A stretch of DNA of 64,000 nucleotides from Allopusillimonas lactea (GCF_021653995.1 NZ_JAJJOZ010000006.1:213302-277301), one strand, 5' to 3'; counted from the first letter of the stretch, positions 1 to 9,266 are shown. Numbers and translations: made by a program. Notes: generated by a model from the letters alone, not told the origin.

Positions 1-963
1 CAAAATGTCGCGCTGACGATGGCCGACTGGGGCACCGTGGCGCGCCATGCACGGATCCAGGTTTTTACGCAGGCGTGGCAAGACGAAGACGATCTCGTCC
101 GCCAACTCGAGCCGTTCGAGATCATCTCCCTCATCCGCGAGCGTACGGCGTTTCCAGAGCGAGTGCTGGTGCGTTTGCCCAGGCTCAAGCTCATCTCCAT
201 GACGGGCGCGCGTACCACGACACTAGACATCGCGGCATGCACGCGGCTGGGTATTCCGGTGGCGGTGACGGGCGGCTCTCCCTCCCATGCCGCCGCGGAA
301 ATGGCGGTGGCACTCATACTCGCGTGCGCGCGCGGCCTGCCCCAGGGAGAGCGCGCCATGCGCACAGGAGGCTGGCAGAACGGCGTACCCATGGGTATCG
401 AGCTAGAAGGCAAACAGTTGGGTATTGTTGGCTTGGGTAAGCTGGGCAGTCGTGTTGCACGCGTGGGGCAGGCGCTGGGCATGGACATAGTGGCCTGGAG
501 CCAGAACCTTACCCCTGACCGCGCGGCAGACCTGGGCGTGCGCCGTGTCGAAAAAGACGAGCTCTTCTCTACGTCTGATGTGGTCTCCGTGCACCTTACC
601 TTATCTCCGCGTACCGAAGGTATCATCGGCGCACATGAGCTGGGCCTGATGAAGCAGGGCGCTATCATCGTCAACACAGCCCGCGGCCCGCTGGTCGACG
701 AAGCCGCACTGCTGCAGGCGCTCGGTGCGGGGCGCATTGTTGCCGGCCTGGATGTCTACGACATCGAACCGCTGCCTGTCGACCATCCGCTGCGCACACT
801 GCCCAACGTCGTCCTATCTCCACACCTGGGCTACGTCGTTGCCAGCTCCTTCGAACACTTCTTTCGCGAAAGCGCCCGAAACATCGCCACCTTTTTGGAA
901 GGCGGCACCCCCAAGTTGATGAACCCAGAAGTCATGGCAGGGCGCATCGCCGGCGAGCGTTAA
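1..963 (+). CDS. D-2-hydroxyacid dehydrogenase, 5'-truncated by the window edge
   Basis: NAD-dependent 2-hydroxyacid dehydrogenase family (reduction of a 2-keto acid to a D-2-hydroxy acid, or the reverse). The frame is open to base 1, and the residues before the Met at position 19 (QNVALT) match the usual family N-terminus, so the real start lies just outside the window. Numbering from that Met, the Rossmann motif GLGKLG is at about residues 138-143. The catalytic triad is visible: Arg222 in NTARGPLVDE, Glu250 in DVYDIEPL and His269 in SPHLGYV. The protein is essentially complete. The substrate cannot be told from sequence. The next gene starts about 100 bp downstream on the same strand. Confidence 0.93.
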   Translation, partial: QNVALTMADWGTVARHARIQVFTQAWQDEDDLVRQLEPFEIISLIRERTAFPERVLVRLPRLKLISMTGARTTTLDIAACTRLGIPVAVTGGSPSHAAAEMAVALILACARGLPQGERAMRTGGWQNGVPMGIELEGKQLGIVGLGKLGSRVARVGQALGMDIVAWSQNLTPDRAADLGVRRVEKDELFSTSDVVSVHLTLSPRTEGIIGAHELGLMKQGAIIVNTARGPLVDEAALLQALGAGRIVAGLDVYDIEPLPVDHPLRTLPNVVLSPHLGYVVASSFEHFFRESARNIATFLEGGTPKLMNPEVMAGRIAGER

Positions 964-1061
964 TGGGGTGGCGGGGCCGCGCCACTACTTCGTTCCCCGA
1001 TCCTGAGGTTGCCGTAGCGGCTGCTTCGCGCATCCCGATAACCTGTTGTAACCAGGCTCCA

Positions 1062-1478
1062 ATGAAGCAAGGCAAACTTAAAAAAACCCTCGCCTCGTGC
1101 CCTTGCGGCGACACCGCCAGCTACGAAGCCTGCTGCGGCCGCTGGCACCACGGCCCGCGGCATTTGATGGCGCCGGATGCGCAAACCCTGATGCGCTCCC
1201 GCTATACAGCCTTCGTGCTGGATGAGCTGCAATATCTGCTGGATACCTGGCATGTGAGCACGCGCCCGCAAACCTTGGACGGTAATGCGCCCGGCGTAAA
1301 GTGGCTGGGCCTGACAGTGCGCAACGCTCGCGCGCAGGACGCTGACCACGCCACCGTCGAGTTTGTGGCGCGGTCGCGCCACAACGGGCACGCCGTTCGC
1401 CTGCACGAAATCAGCCGTTTCGTGCGTGAAAACGGGCGCTGGTTTTATCTGGATGGCCAGTTTGTGCAGAAAGCGTAA
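1062..1478 (+). CDS. YchJ-like SEC-C motif protein (UPF0225)
   Basis: A 138-residue protein of the YchJ family. It opens with a cysteine-rich zinc-binding SEC-C-type motif (CPCGDTASYEACCG, residues 13-26) and continues with the conserved family body (LMRSRYTAFV; a Trp-rich C-terminus WFYLDGQFV). An in-frame start exists at 963, but its extra 33 residues do not resemble the family, so I place the start at 1062 (MKQGKL), close to the usual length of about 150 residues. The molecular function of YchJ is unknown. The gene stands alone between a dehydrogenase and a YegP-like gene. Confidence 0.9.
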   Translation: MKQGKLKKTLASCPCGDTASYEACCGRWHHGPRHLMAPDAQTLMRSRYTAFVLDELQYLLDTWHVSTRPQTLDGNAPGVKWLGLTVRNARAQDADHATVEFVARSRHNGHAVRLHEISRFVRENGRWFYLDGQFVQKA

Positions 1479-1633
1479 TGCGCTTGCTGCCGCAACCCCA
1501 ATCGCCAACAAAGCAATGCTAACCAGGCAATGTTACGGTCCAAAAAACACCATCCTTCAGTAAATCTGCTAATCTTTCATCGCCTTCTCAATACTGAGGC
1601 ATCTGTTCATTGCTTTTTAAAGGGAGCGTGCTC

Positions 1634-1969
1634 ATGGCCGGTAAGTTCGAGATTTATAAAGACAAAGGTGGCGAATACCGATTCAGGTTGAAAGCCAGCA
1701 ACGGGCAAACAATTCTTGCCAGCGAAGGCTACAAAGCTAAGGCGTCCTGTACCAGCGGCATCGAGTCCGTCAAAACCAACGCCGGCAATGATGCGCGCTA
1801 TCAGCGCAAGCAATCACAATCCGGCAAGTTCATGTTCAATCTCATGGCCACCAACGGCCAAGTCATCGGCACCAGCGAGCACTACGACTCCGAAGCCACG
1901 CGTGAGGGCGGCATCGAGTCGGTCAAAAAACATGCGCCGCAGGCCTCGGTGGACGATACGTCATCCTGA
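1634..1969 (+). CDS. YegP family protein with two DUF1508 repeats
   Basis: A small 111-residue soluble protein made of two tandem DUF1508 repeats. The first is at about residues 3-52 (GKFEIYKDKGGEYRFRLKAS, ending GIESVKTNA) and the second at about 62-103 (GKFMFNLMATNGQ, ending GIESVKKHA). This is the standard two-repeat YegP architecture. The start at 1634 is preceded by an AGGGAG ribosome-binding site 9 bases upstream and gives the usual MAGKFEIYKD N-terminus; the in-frame Met at 1610 is less likely. The family function is not established. Confidence 0.92.
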   Translation: MAGKFEIYKDKGGEYRFRLKASNGQTILASEGYKAKASCTSGIESVKTNAGNDARYQRKQSQSGKFMFNLMATNGQVIGTSEHYDSEATREGGIESVKKHAPQASVDDTSS

Positions 1970-2087
1970 TACGCGTCCCGCGAAAGCGGGGCTGTGCACC
2001 ACCACACTCAATGAAGCCATCCGTGCTGACGCGGGGCCGCTCGACCAGGGCGGCAACGCAGTATTGCGAAACCATTAGTCTCTTGGT

Positions 2088-2117
2088 TGATAATTAATAT
2101 TAATAAGAATAATTCGC
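2088..2117 (+). promoter_or_regulatory. Fur-box-like AT-rich site upstream of the TonB receptor
   Basis: A sharply AT-rich stretch (TGATAATTAATATTAATAAG and following bases) about 60 bp before the receptor start. It resembles overlapping GATAAT hexamers of the Fur consensus GATAATGATAATCATTATC but is imperfect. The location fits iron-repressed transcription of a siderophore receptor. Binding is inferred. Confidence 0.45.
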
Positions 2118-2178
2118 AATTGCATCAAAAGTGATAAACTTGCCGCCTTTAATGCCTAACGTAAATAGGGAGAAGGTC

Positions 2179-4332
2179 ATGGCAAGGAAGGCCAGCAGAG
2201 GGCAGCGCAATCGACGCGCGGGTGTGGTGGTATTGTTCAGCGCGAGTGTTGCCGCAGCGCCTGTGGTGGCGCAAACGGGCGCCGCAGGTGGCCCCGTTGC
2301 CAAGCTATCGAACGTCACGGTGAAAGGCAGCGCCATCGATACCACGCTGCAGCACCTCGAAGCGCCTGTCGATGGCGGCGCGTTAGGCAGCCGCAAGCAG
2401 CTTGAAACGCCGTTTTCCACCACCATCGTCACCAGCGAAGACATGTCGCGCCGCCAGGTTGGCAAGCTGGGCGACGTGTTTGGGCTGGACGCCTCTGCGT
2501 CTGACAACAGCAGTCAAAGCGGTGCCTGGGCCAACTACCTTTCGGTTCGCGGGCTGGTGATCGATTGGCAAAACGGCTATCGCATCGATGGCAAGCCCTT
2601 CATCAGCTTTGGCACCACCATGCCGTACGAGCAACTGGAAAGCGTACAACTATTGAAAGGCGCTACCGGCTTTCTGTATGGTTATGCCGCACCGGGCGGG
2701 CTGGTCAACTACATTACGCGCAAGCCCACCAATGAGCCGGTGCGCGATGTAACTCTGGGGTACAAGTCCAACAACGTCTGGCGGGAAAGCGTGGATATCG
2801 GCGGCCGTGCGGGCAATGAAGGCGGGTTTGGCTACCGGCTGAATGCCACGCATGAAGAAGGCGAGACCTATAACAAGGGCGGCCTGTACCGTGATGCCGT
2901 ATCGCTGGCGTTGGATGCACGGCTGTCTGAACGTCTTACCTGGGATATGCAAACGCTTTACCAAAAGCGCAAGGCAAATTCCATGGATACCACTATTAAA
3001 ACAAGCGGGCTGACGGGCAGCCAACTGCCAGACCCGATCAGAAACGACAGCCGCAGGCTGGTGGGCCAGGGCACTTATGCCGACAATGAACTGCGCTACT
3101 TCTCCACCGGCCTGAAATATGCGCTGGCCCCAGACTGGAAGGCCAGCACCTACTTCAGCCATGCCACCACCCGCACACGCCGCAATGAGCAAGTCATTGC
3201 GCTGAAAGACGCGGCAGGCAACTACGATGATTTCCGTTCCGACTACGGCGAGTACTACCAGTTCAACGCCTGGCAGGCCCAGATCGAAGGGCGCTTCAAT
3301 ACCGGTGCTATCCGGCACGATATCGTGGCGGGCCTGTCGGGGCAAACGCAGCACAATGATTATGCCGGGGCATGGGTCTACAAACAGGTAGGTACTGGCA
3401 CCCTCTGGCAACAGAACCACAACAGCTACTTCAGCCAGGGCACGATGGATCGCGGCCTGGGCATGTACCGCGCTGTTGAAATCGAACAGCAGGCCGCTTA
3501 CCTTAGCGATACGATAAAGTTCTCGGATCACTGGTCGCTGCTGGCGGGGCTGCGCTATACCAATTATCGCCAAAAGGGCTTCCAGGCCACGGGCCAGATG
3601 GACAGCAGCTACAAGAAAAACGGCGTCGTGACGCCAACGGTTGCGCTGATGTACAACCTGTCTCCGCGCACCATGTTCTACGGCAGCTACATCGAGTCAC
3701 TCGAGCCGGGCAAGGCAGTGCCTAACTATTATGCCAATGCCAACGCCTTGCTCGATCCGCTCAAGAGCCGGCAATACGAGTTGGGCCTCAAGACCGAGCA
3801 GGATGGCTGGGCCGCCACGGCAGCGCTGTTCCGCATAGAGAAGGCGGCAGAGTTCACCAATGCCGGCAATGCCCTGGTGCGGGATGGCGAGGCTATATAT
3901 CAAGGTGTGGAAGCAGGTGCTTCGGTAGAGCTGGGCAGCAACTGGATCGTGGGCGGCAACGTGATGCTGCTGGGTTCCGAATACCGAAAGGGCTTGGCCA
4001 ATATTGGCCAACGCGTGGCCGGCTCGCCGCGCTTCGTTGCCGCGTTGCAGGTGGGCTACGATGTGCCGCAACTGCCTGGCTTGCAGCTTTTTGCGGATGC
4101 CAAGTACACGGGGGCGACGCCTCTGCGTCCTGCCAATGATATCGATGTCGATGGCTACACGATATTCAATGTGGGCGCTAACTACGAAACGCAGATCAAC
4201 GGCTATGACACCACCTTCCGTCTGGCGGTGAACAACCTTGCCAACAAGAAGTACTGGATGTATCAATATGCCGATTACATCAAGGCGGGAGATCCACGCA
4301 CAGTCAACCTGAGCGCGACGTTCAGGTTCTAA
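2179..4332 (+). CDS. TonB-dependent siderophore receptor
   Basis: Outer-membrane ferric-siderophore receptor of about 717 residues. A basic N-terminus followed by a hydrophobic stretch ending AAPVVAQ is a Sec signal peptide. The plug domain follows (TVKGS TonB-box-like segment, then VQLLKGATGFLYGYAAPGG). The long beta-barrel ends in NLSATFRF with the terminal aromatic typical of outer-membrane beta-barrels. There is no N-terminal secretin/STN domain, so FecIR-type surface signalling is unlikely. I chose the start at 2179 (GGGAGAAGG ribosome-binding site) rather than the in-frame Met at 2131. No siderophore biosynthesis or inner-membrane transport genes are adjacent, so it probably takes up a xenosiderophore. 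Confidence 0.95.
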   Translation: MARKASRGQRNRRAGVVVLFSASVAAAPVVAQTGAAGGPVAKLSNVTVKGSAIDTTLQHLEAPVDGGALGSRKQLETPFSTTIVTSEDMSRRQVGKLGDVFGLDASASDNSSQSGAWANYLSVRGLVIDWQNGYRIDGKPFISFGTTMPYEQLESVQLLKGATGFLYGYAAPGGLVNYITRKPTNEPVRDVTLGYKSNNVWRESVDIGGRAGNEGGFGYRLNATHEEGETYNKGGLYRDAVSLALDARLSERLTWDMQTLYQKRKANSMDTTIKTSGLTGSQLPDPIRNDSRRLVGQGTYADNELRYFSTGLKYALAPDWKASTYFSHATTRTRRNEQVIALKDAAGNYDDFRSDYGEYYQFNAWQAQIEGRFNTGAIRHDIVAGLSGQTQHNDYAGAWVYKQVGTGTLWQQNHNSYFSQGTMDRGLGMYRAVEIEQQAAYLSDTIKFSDHWSLLAGLRYTNYRQKGFQATGQMDSSYKKNGVVTPTVALMYNLSPRTMFYGSYIESLEPGKAVPNYYANANALLDPLKSRQYELGLKTEQDGWAATAALFRIEKAAEFTNAGNALVRDGEAIYQGVEAGASVELGSNWIVGGNVMLLGSEYRKGLANIGQRVAGSPRFVAALQVGYDVPQLPGLQLFADAKYTGATPLRPANDIDVDGYTIFNVGANYETQINGYDTTFRLAVNNLANKKYWMYQYADYIKAGDPRTVNLSATFRF

Positions 4333-4379
4333 GCAAGGCGGGCGCAGCAAGGCAGCGGCATCGCAGGCCCAGTGCGCGA

Positions 4380-4495
4380 TTGCGTTTGGTGATGTATTCG
4401 ACAAAAGCGCGGATCCGCGATGGCAACTGCTTCTGGCTCACAGATAGCGGCTGCCATCGTTGGGGATACTGCGGCAGGTGCCGATCAGGTGAGAT
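4380..4495 (-). pseudogene. C-terminal relic of a LysR-type regulator
   Basis: Read on the minus strand this stretch encodes LPQYPQRWQPLS and then SRIRAFVEYITKR, which matches the far C-terminus of LysR regulators (the R-x-R-A-F-hydrophobic-D/E-Y/F segment). There is no upstream effector domain or helix-turn-helix, so only a remnant survives at the 3' side of the receptor gene. Confidence 0.5.
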
Positions 4496-4550
4496 TGGCT
4501 TTGTCCAGGCCAAACGCCTTGTCGGCCGAGTCGGGTGTTGTGCGAAAGGC

Positions 4551-4871
4551 AACGCCCACGCGGTTCCATCCATTGATGATGCCAAAGTATTCATTGGATC
4601 GTTCAATTTCGATCTTCGCTCGGCCAGGCTGAACACTGAACTTGGATTCATCGTCGACAGCCCCAACCTTGCCAAGACTATCAGCGAAATATTCCTGGAC
4701 AAGGTGCCCAAAACTGCCTATGAAGTGTGGTTATCGGAGGATGGCGGCCTGTATTGGTTGGAACACAAGGATGGCCAAGTCGTACGCCACGATAGTGAGC
4801 CCGGGGCCAGCATCTGGCGACGGATGCTAGTTGCGGTGCTATCGCATTTACCGATTGAATGGTTGTTGTGA
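4551..4871 (+). pseudogene. C-terminal relic of a phospholipase D / cardiolipin synthase-family protein
   Basis: About 100 residues of a PLD-superfamily C-terminus: IDDAKVFIGSFNFDLRSARL, then NTELGFIVDSP, and a C-terminus ending IEWLL. The HKD motif is broken at its lysine: the sequence is H-A-V where H-x-K is expected, although the later Asp and the GSFNFD block remain. Upstream in-frame residues (from 4380) do not look like PLD. The first HKD half and the N-terminus are absent. A gene remnant rather than a working enzyme. Confidence 0.65.
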
Positions 4872-4927
4872 GGCGATGTGTCGTCATGCATGCGGGGTTG
4901 CAACATGCGTGACGGTATTCAGCCCAA

Positions 4928-5686
4928 TCAGCCCTTCTTACGGGCTTCGAAGAATTCCCGCATATAGTTGCCGGGCTCGTCGCTTTCGAATGCCTGGCCG
5001 AAATGCCCGATGCTGTCGCGGGTGGCTTTCTGCAGGTACGGGGCTTCCCAGTCGATTAGCAGTTCTTTCTGCTTGCGCATGCCGGTTTCGCCATGCGATG
5101 CCAGCTCGGCGGCAAAGTCCGCCACGATGGCAGCCATCTCGTCGGTGTCGCCGATTTCGTTGAGCAGCCCCCATGCCATCGCGGTGGACGCGTCGATGGC
5201 GCGGCCCGAGAGCATCAGCCAGCGTGCGCGGCCTTCACCGATCAACCGTGCCAGCAAGGCGCCCTGTATTACAGAGGGGATGCCGATCTTCACTTCTGGC
5301 ATCGTGAATTGCGCGTCGTGGGTGGCATAACGCATATCGCAGCACGCGGCGAGTTCCAGACCGACGCCGATGCACCAGCCTTGGATGTGGGCGATGGTGG
5401 CACGGGGGAACAGGCGCACGGCTTCGCACAGTTCATAGAGCGCGGTAATGAAGGTGCGCGCGGATGCGGGATCCAGCGCCTGCATTTCCTTGATGTCGGC
5501 GCCGCCCACAAAGGTTTTTACCCCAGTGCCGCGTATGACCAGCACTCGGACGCGGCTGTCTTCGGCGAGCGCGCGCAGCGCCTGTGTCAGCTCCCGGGCA
5601 ACCCGGCTGCTAATGATGTTGAGCGGGCCGCCGTTGTTGATGATAAGCGTTGCAACGCCGTGCTTATCGATTGTGATCATTTCCAT
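4928..5686 (-). CDS. Enoyl-CoA hydratase/isomerase (crotonase) family protein
   Basis: A 252-residue crotonase-fold enzyme acting on an acyl-CoA. Oxyanion-hole segments are visible: FVGGADIKEM (about residues 59-68) and GWCIGVGLELAACCDMRYA (about 104-122). The MPE of AQFTMPEVKIG retains one of the two catalytic glutamates of hydratases. The usual GGTQRL block is replaced by GIPSVIQGAL, so isomerase, hydrolase or lyase activity cannot be excluded. The start is 15 bp after the CaiB stop, and it is the last gene of the LysR/Bug/CaiB operon, implying it processes the CoA ester that CaiB forms. Confidence 0.92.
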   Translation of the reverse strand: MEMITIDKHGVATLIINNGGPLNIISSRVARELTQALRALAEDSRVRVLVIRGTGVKTFVGGADIKEMQALDPASARTFITALYELCEAVRLFPRATIAHIQGWCIGVGLELAACCDMRYATHDAQFTMPEVKIGIPSVIQGALLARLIGEGRARWLMLSGRAIDASTAMAWGLLNEIGDTDEMAAIVADFAAELASHGETGMRKQKELLIDWEAPYLQKATRDSIGHFGQAFESDEPGNYMREFFEARKKG

Positions 5687-5701
5687 GTGTCGTTCTCCTG
5701 T

Positions 5702-6913
5702 TCAGGCCGGCTTGGTGCGGCCGTCGTGTATGACGCTGTCGTTCAGCAATGCCTGTATACGGGCGTCTTCCACGCCCCAGTCGGCCAGCGCCTGGACGGT
5801 GTGTTGTCCCTTGATCGGTGGTTCGCTGTGGGCGCGATCCACATTCTTGTTGATCGCCCGGTAAACCGTGCCGGTTTGCGAATGCCGGTAATGGGGCAGA
5901 AAGCCGATGGCCTCCAAATGCGGGTCCTCGACCAGATCGGGCACCGTATTGACGGTCGTGCAAGGGATGTCTGCCGAGCCAAGCGTGGCGATCCAATCAG
6001 CGGTTGTTCGGCTTGCGATGACACCTTCGAGGTAGGTGTAGATCAGGTCGTAATGGCCTGCGCGGCCGGCTGCGGTCGTGAAACGCGTGTCGCTCAGTTT
6101 GTCCGTATCACCCGTCAGCGTCAGAAAACTCTGCCAATGCTTGTCGTTGTAGACCAGCACAGCGACGTAGCCGTCCAGGGTTCGATATGGACGCCGGTAG
6201 CGCGTCATGAGCCGGGAATAATATGGCGCGCCATGCTCGGCATCGAAGGTGAGCCCGCCCAGATGGTCAGACAGCGTAAATTCCGCCAGCGTCTCGAACA
6301 TCGATACATTGAGATAACCGCCTTCGCCGGTGCGCTGGCGGTGAAAAAGCTGCGCCACGATCCGATGTGCGGCCGCCGTGCCGGTGTAGCGGTCGGCGAT
6401 CAGCGCGGGCAGGTAAGCTGGCGCTTCGCCGGTGTGTTCCGCATACAGCGCGGGCACGCCTGTCTGTGCCTGGATGATGTCGTCGAATGCGGGCCGCCCC
6501 GCATAAGGGCCGTCTTCGGCATAGCCGGTGAGGGCGGCATAAATCATGTCGGGCCGCCGCGCCCGAACCGATTCGTAATCCAGCCCCAACCTGCGTATGG
6601 CGTCTTCTCGGATATTGTGGACGAAGACATCGCACTGCCCGGCCAGCTCGCGCACCAGCGCGGCGCCATCGGGGTGCTTAAGATCAATGACGGCGGACTG
6701 TTTGTGATGGTTGACATGCAGAAACATGGCACCCATGCCTGGGTCGCGACGCGCGCCCGCATGCCGCATGATATCGCCTGCGGGCGGCTCGACCTTGAGG
6801 ATATCGGCGCCGTATTGCCCCAGTATCTGGGTGCAGGCCGGCCCCATGATGACTGAGGTCAGATCCAGCACCCGTATACCGGCCAATGGCAGCGCAGCAG
6901 ACGTGCGGGCCAT
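5702..6913 (-). CDS. CaiB/BaiF family CoA-transferase
   Basis: A 403-residue family III CoA-transferase that moves CoA between carboxylic acids in the cytosol. The N-terminus GIRVLDLTSVIMGPACTQIL and the block GADILKVEPPAGD are diagnostic. The expected catalytic aspartate is Asp144 in GRPAFDDIIQAQTG. The start codon overlaps the stop of the upstream receptor gene by one base (TAATG), indicating translational coupling. With the receptor and the crotonase it forms a module for uptake and CoA activation of one organic acid whose identity is not readable here. Confidence 0.95.
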   Translation of the reverse strand: MARTSAALPLAGIRVLDLTSVIMGPACTQILGQYGADILKVEPPAGDIMRHAGARRDPGMGAMFLHVNHHKQSAVIDLKHPDGAALVRELAGQCDVFVHNIREDAIRRLGLDYESVRARRPDMIYAALTGYAEDGPYAGRPAFDDIIQAQTGVPALYAEHTGEAPAYLPALIADRYTGTAAAHRIVAQLFHRQRTGEGGYLNVSMFETLAEFTLSDHLGGLTFDAEHGAPYYSRLMTRYRRPYRTLDGYVAVLVYNDKHWQSFLTLTGDTDKLSDTRFTTAAGRAGHYDLIYTYLEGVIASRTTADWIATLGSADIPCTTVNTVPDLVEDPHLEAIGFLPHYRHSQTGTVYRAINKNVDRAHSEPPIKGQHTVQALADWGVEDARIQALLNDSVIHDGRTKPA

Positions 6914-7872
6914 TATTGGGCCTCGATCCCGGCCGCCTTGACGCGTGCCGTCCAGACGTCTTTTTGCTGCTGCGTGAACTGCGCATGCTCGGCGACGGAG
7001 TTGGGTGCTACTTGCATGCCCAGGCCCTTGAAGCGTTCGACGACATCGGGGCTGGCCAGTATCTGCGCCACCTCTTTGTTGATGAGCGCTACCACGTCCT
7101 CAGGTGTGCCGGCCGGCGCGGCCAGCCCCACCCATACGGTGATGTTGAGTTTGTAGCCCAGCTCATCCAGCGTGGGAACATTGGGAAAATCGTTGAGGCG
7201 GGCATCGGATGATGCTGCAATACCGCGCAGTTGCCCATTCTTGATCAGTGCGGTGACAACCGACAGGTCGCCGAACAGATAATCGATATGCCCGCCCAGC
7301 AGATCAGTGATTGCCTGCGGCTGACTCTTGTAAGCGATGCGGTTGTCGGTGAGCCCCGCTTCCAGGTTGAAGGTGGCGCCCGCAGTCTGTGCGGAGGCCG
7401 AGCCATAGCCATAGTTCAGCCCACCGGCTTTTGATGTTTTGACCAAGTCGGCGACGGAGTTGATTTTGCTGTTGCCATTCACTACCAGCATCATCGGGAT
7501 CGTGGCGATGCGGATGACATGTGTGAAGTCGGTAACGGGATCGTACGGCAGGTTCTTGAACAAGGCAGGTGTCGCCGAGTGCGTGGAGCTGCTGGTCAGG
7601 ATAAAGGTATAGCCGTCATTCTTGGCCCTTGCGACTTCGCGCGACCCAATGGTGCCCGACGCGCCTGCCTTGTTGTCAACCACGACGGGTGTCTGAAGAC
7701 GGGCGCTAAGTTTCTCCGCCACGATGCGCGCGGTAGTGTCGCTGGCGCTGCCGGTGGAGAAAGGCACGATGATCTTGATGGGATGGGAGGGGTAGGCGGG
7801 CGCGGCGGAAGAGGCCGCCGTGGGGATAAGTGCCAGCGCCGCGGCGAAACCGGCAAGCATGCGTGTGAGCAT
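6913..7872 (-). CDS. Bug family (TctC-like) periplasmic solute receptor
   Basis: A 319-residue extracytoplasmic solute-binding protein. A signal peptide covers about residues 1-23 (hydrophobic core AGFAAALALIPTAASSAA) and is followed by the Bug hallmark YPSHPIKIIVPFSTGSASD. Other family blocks are VVDNKAGASGTIGSREVARA and PNVPTLDELGY. Bug proteins bind small carboxylates. No TctA/TctB membrane genes lie nearby, as is common for the expanded Bug family of Bordetella relatives. First structural gene downstream of the LysR gene on the same strand. Confidence 0.95.
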   Translation of the reverse strand: MLTRMLAGFAAALALIPTAASSAAPAYPSHPIKIIVPFSTGSASDTTARIVAEKLSARLQTPVVVDNKAGASGTIGSREVARAKNDGYTFILTSSSTHSATPALFKNLPYDPVTDFTHVIRIATIPMMLVVNGNSKINSVADLVKTSKAGGLNYGYGSASAQTAGATFNLEAGLTDNRIAYKSQPQAITDLLGGHIDYLFGDLSVVTALIKNGQLRGIAASSDARLNDFPNVPTLDELGYKLNITVWVGLAAPAGTPEDVVALINKEVAQILASPDVVERFKGLGMQVAPNSVAEHAQFTQQQKDVWTARVKAAGIEAQ

Positions 7873-8161
7873 TTGTGTCTCCAGCTATTGTTGGGGGATG
7901 AGTGAAAAATTCTAGGCGGTGTAGTTATTCCAAACAAACGAATAATTATCATCAATAAAGTCTTTTATGGAATGAATATTCGGTCACGCCAGACGAGGGC
8001 AGGGTTGGCTGGCAGGGCTGCGTGGGTCACGGGAGCTCCGACCGGGGCCGTGACTGGCCTGCCGCAGGGGCGTGGCCGAGCCTGTATTGCGCTTGCGGCT
8101 CAGGTTGCAACGGCGGGCGCTGTGGCTGCTTCAGTAATGCCTGGTGGTTCGGCGCCGTAGC

Positions 8162-9094
8162 TCAGGTTCTGGGGGTGGGGCCGTCCGAATGCGCGGCCTT
8201 CCGTCTGGAAAGATAGGCCAGCAGCTCGTCCTGGAAAACCCGCGCCGCCATGGATGGCATGGCAGGGTAGCGCAATACGAGCGAAATCGGGTGGCGATAA
8301 CCATTCGCCCCCGAGATGACACGCGTCGCAATGCCGAGCTGCTGTGCGAACTCACACACATAGCCCGGGATCACGGTAATGCCCATACCCCTGCGCACCA
8401 TGGACAATGCAGTGGTGAGCATATTGGTCTGAATGGTGGACGGCTGTTTGATTGGATACACCGACATCAGTGTATCCACCGCCCGCCGTACGCTATAGCC
8501 TTGATGCAGCGCGATATGGGCATAGTGCACCACGTCGGGCCATTGCACGCGCCGCTTTGCCGCCAGAGGGTGGTCGGCGGGGCAGGCTACGAACATGCGG
8601 TCGCGGAATACTTCGCGCACCATCAGCTTTTCGTTATTGATGTTGGACGAAACCAGCCCCATATCGGCTTGCCCATTCAGTACCGCCGCGATGGTCTGGT
8701 CTGTGGTGGTTTCAAGCAAGTTCAGCTTGACCCGCGGATAGCGGGCGTGAAAATCGGCCAGCACATCACCAATGAGCCCTTGCATCATCATGGGTGATGC
8801 CGCGACATTGATCGAGCCGCTTTCCAGATTGCGCAGATTCGACAGGCTGCGCTCGGCGGAAAGCAGCGAGCCGAGAATTTCCCGCGCGTGTGCATACAGC
8901 ACATCCGCGCCGTCGCAAGGCTCTACGTGCCGGGTTGAGCGTTCGAACAAAGGCAGGCCGAACTCTTTCTCGAGTTCAGCGCACAGCTTGCTGACCGCCG
9001 ATTGCGTCAGATGCAGCGCCTGCGCAGCCTTGGTGAAGCTGCGCAACTCGTAAACCGTGCAAAAAGCGCGCAGTTGCTTGAGGGTGAGGTTCAT
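8162..9094 (-). CDS. LysR-family transcriptional regulator
   Basis: About 310 residues. The N-terminal winged helix-turn-helix is clear: LKQLRAFCTVYELRSFTKAA and LHLTQSAVSKLCAELEKEFG. A C-terminal substrate-binding-like effector domain follows. I place the start at 9094 (MNLTLKQLR); the in-frame Met 16 codons upstream adds residues foreign to the family. It lies upstream of, and on the same strand as, the Bug/CaiB/crotonase genes with a 289-bp gap, and is the likely regulator of that operon. That gap contains no convincing gene. Confidence 0.95.
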   Translation of the reverse strand: MNLTLKQLRAFCTVYELRSFTKAAQALHLTQSAVSKLCAELEKEFGLPLFERSTRHVEPCDGADVLYAHAREILGSLLSAERSLSNLRNLESGSINVAASPMMMQGLIGDVLADFHARYPRVKLNLLETTTDQTIAAVLNGQADMGLVSSNINNEKLMVREVFRDRMFVACPADHPLAAKRRVQWPDVVHYAHIALHQGYSVRRAVDTLMSVYPIKQPSTIQTNMLTTALSMVRRGMGITVIPGYVCEFAQQLGIATRVISGANGYRHPISLVLRYPAMPSMAARVFQDELLAYLSRRKAAHSDGPTPRT

Positions 9095-9266
9095 GCGGGA
9101 CTGAAGGGGTGTAATGCGGCGAGCGTAGCACGCCTTTCCCATTCGTGACGAGCAGGTTCCGGGCGAGCGATTGGCACTCGCTACATGCAGATGAGTTCAA
9201 TGAACGTGTGCTAGCCGTTCCTAGGGAATCCCCTAGCTAGGCATGCTCGGCGTCACTTCGATACGA

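Noticed and set aside
293..1160. Avoidance of CCGCGG sites because of the Eco29kI-like system
   Set aside because: Sites occur at 293-298, 681-686 and 1155-1160, so there is no avoidance here; this fits a methylated or recently acquired system but proves nothing.
1971..1996. Small hairpin CCCGC-GAAA-GCGGG after the YegP-like gene
   Set aside because: A short stem with no T-tract; not a convincing terminator.
2650..3573. 307-codon minus-strand frame inside the TonB receptor
   Set aside because: Shadow of a strongly supported receptor gene; no recognisable domain.
5093..6856. 587-codon open frame on the plus strand
   Set aside because: It lies antisense across the crotonase and CaiB genes, has no family-like motifs and is rich in residues expected from reading a GC-rich gene backwards.
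7972..8160. 62-codon plus-strand frame between the Bug and LysR genes
   Set aside because: Gly/Ala-rich, no ribosome-binding site, no similarity to a known family; probably non-coding.
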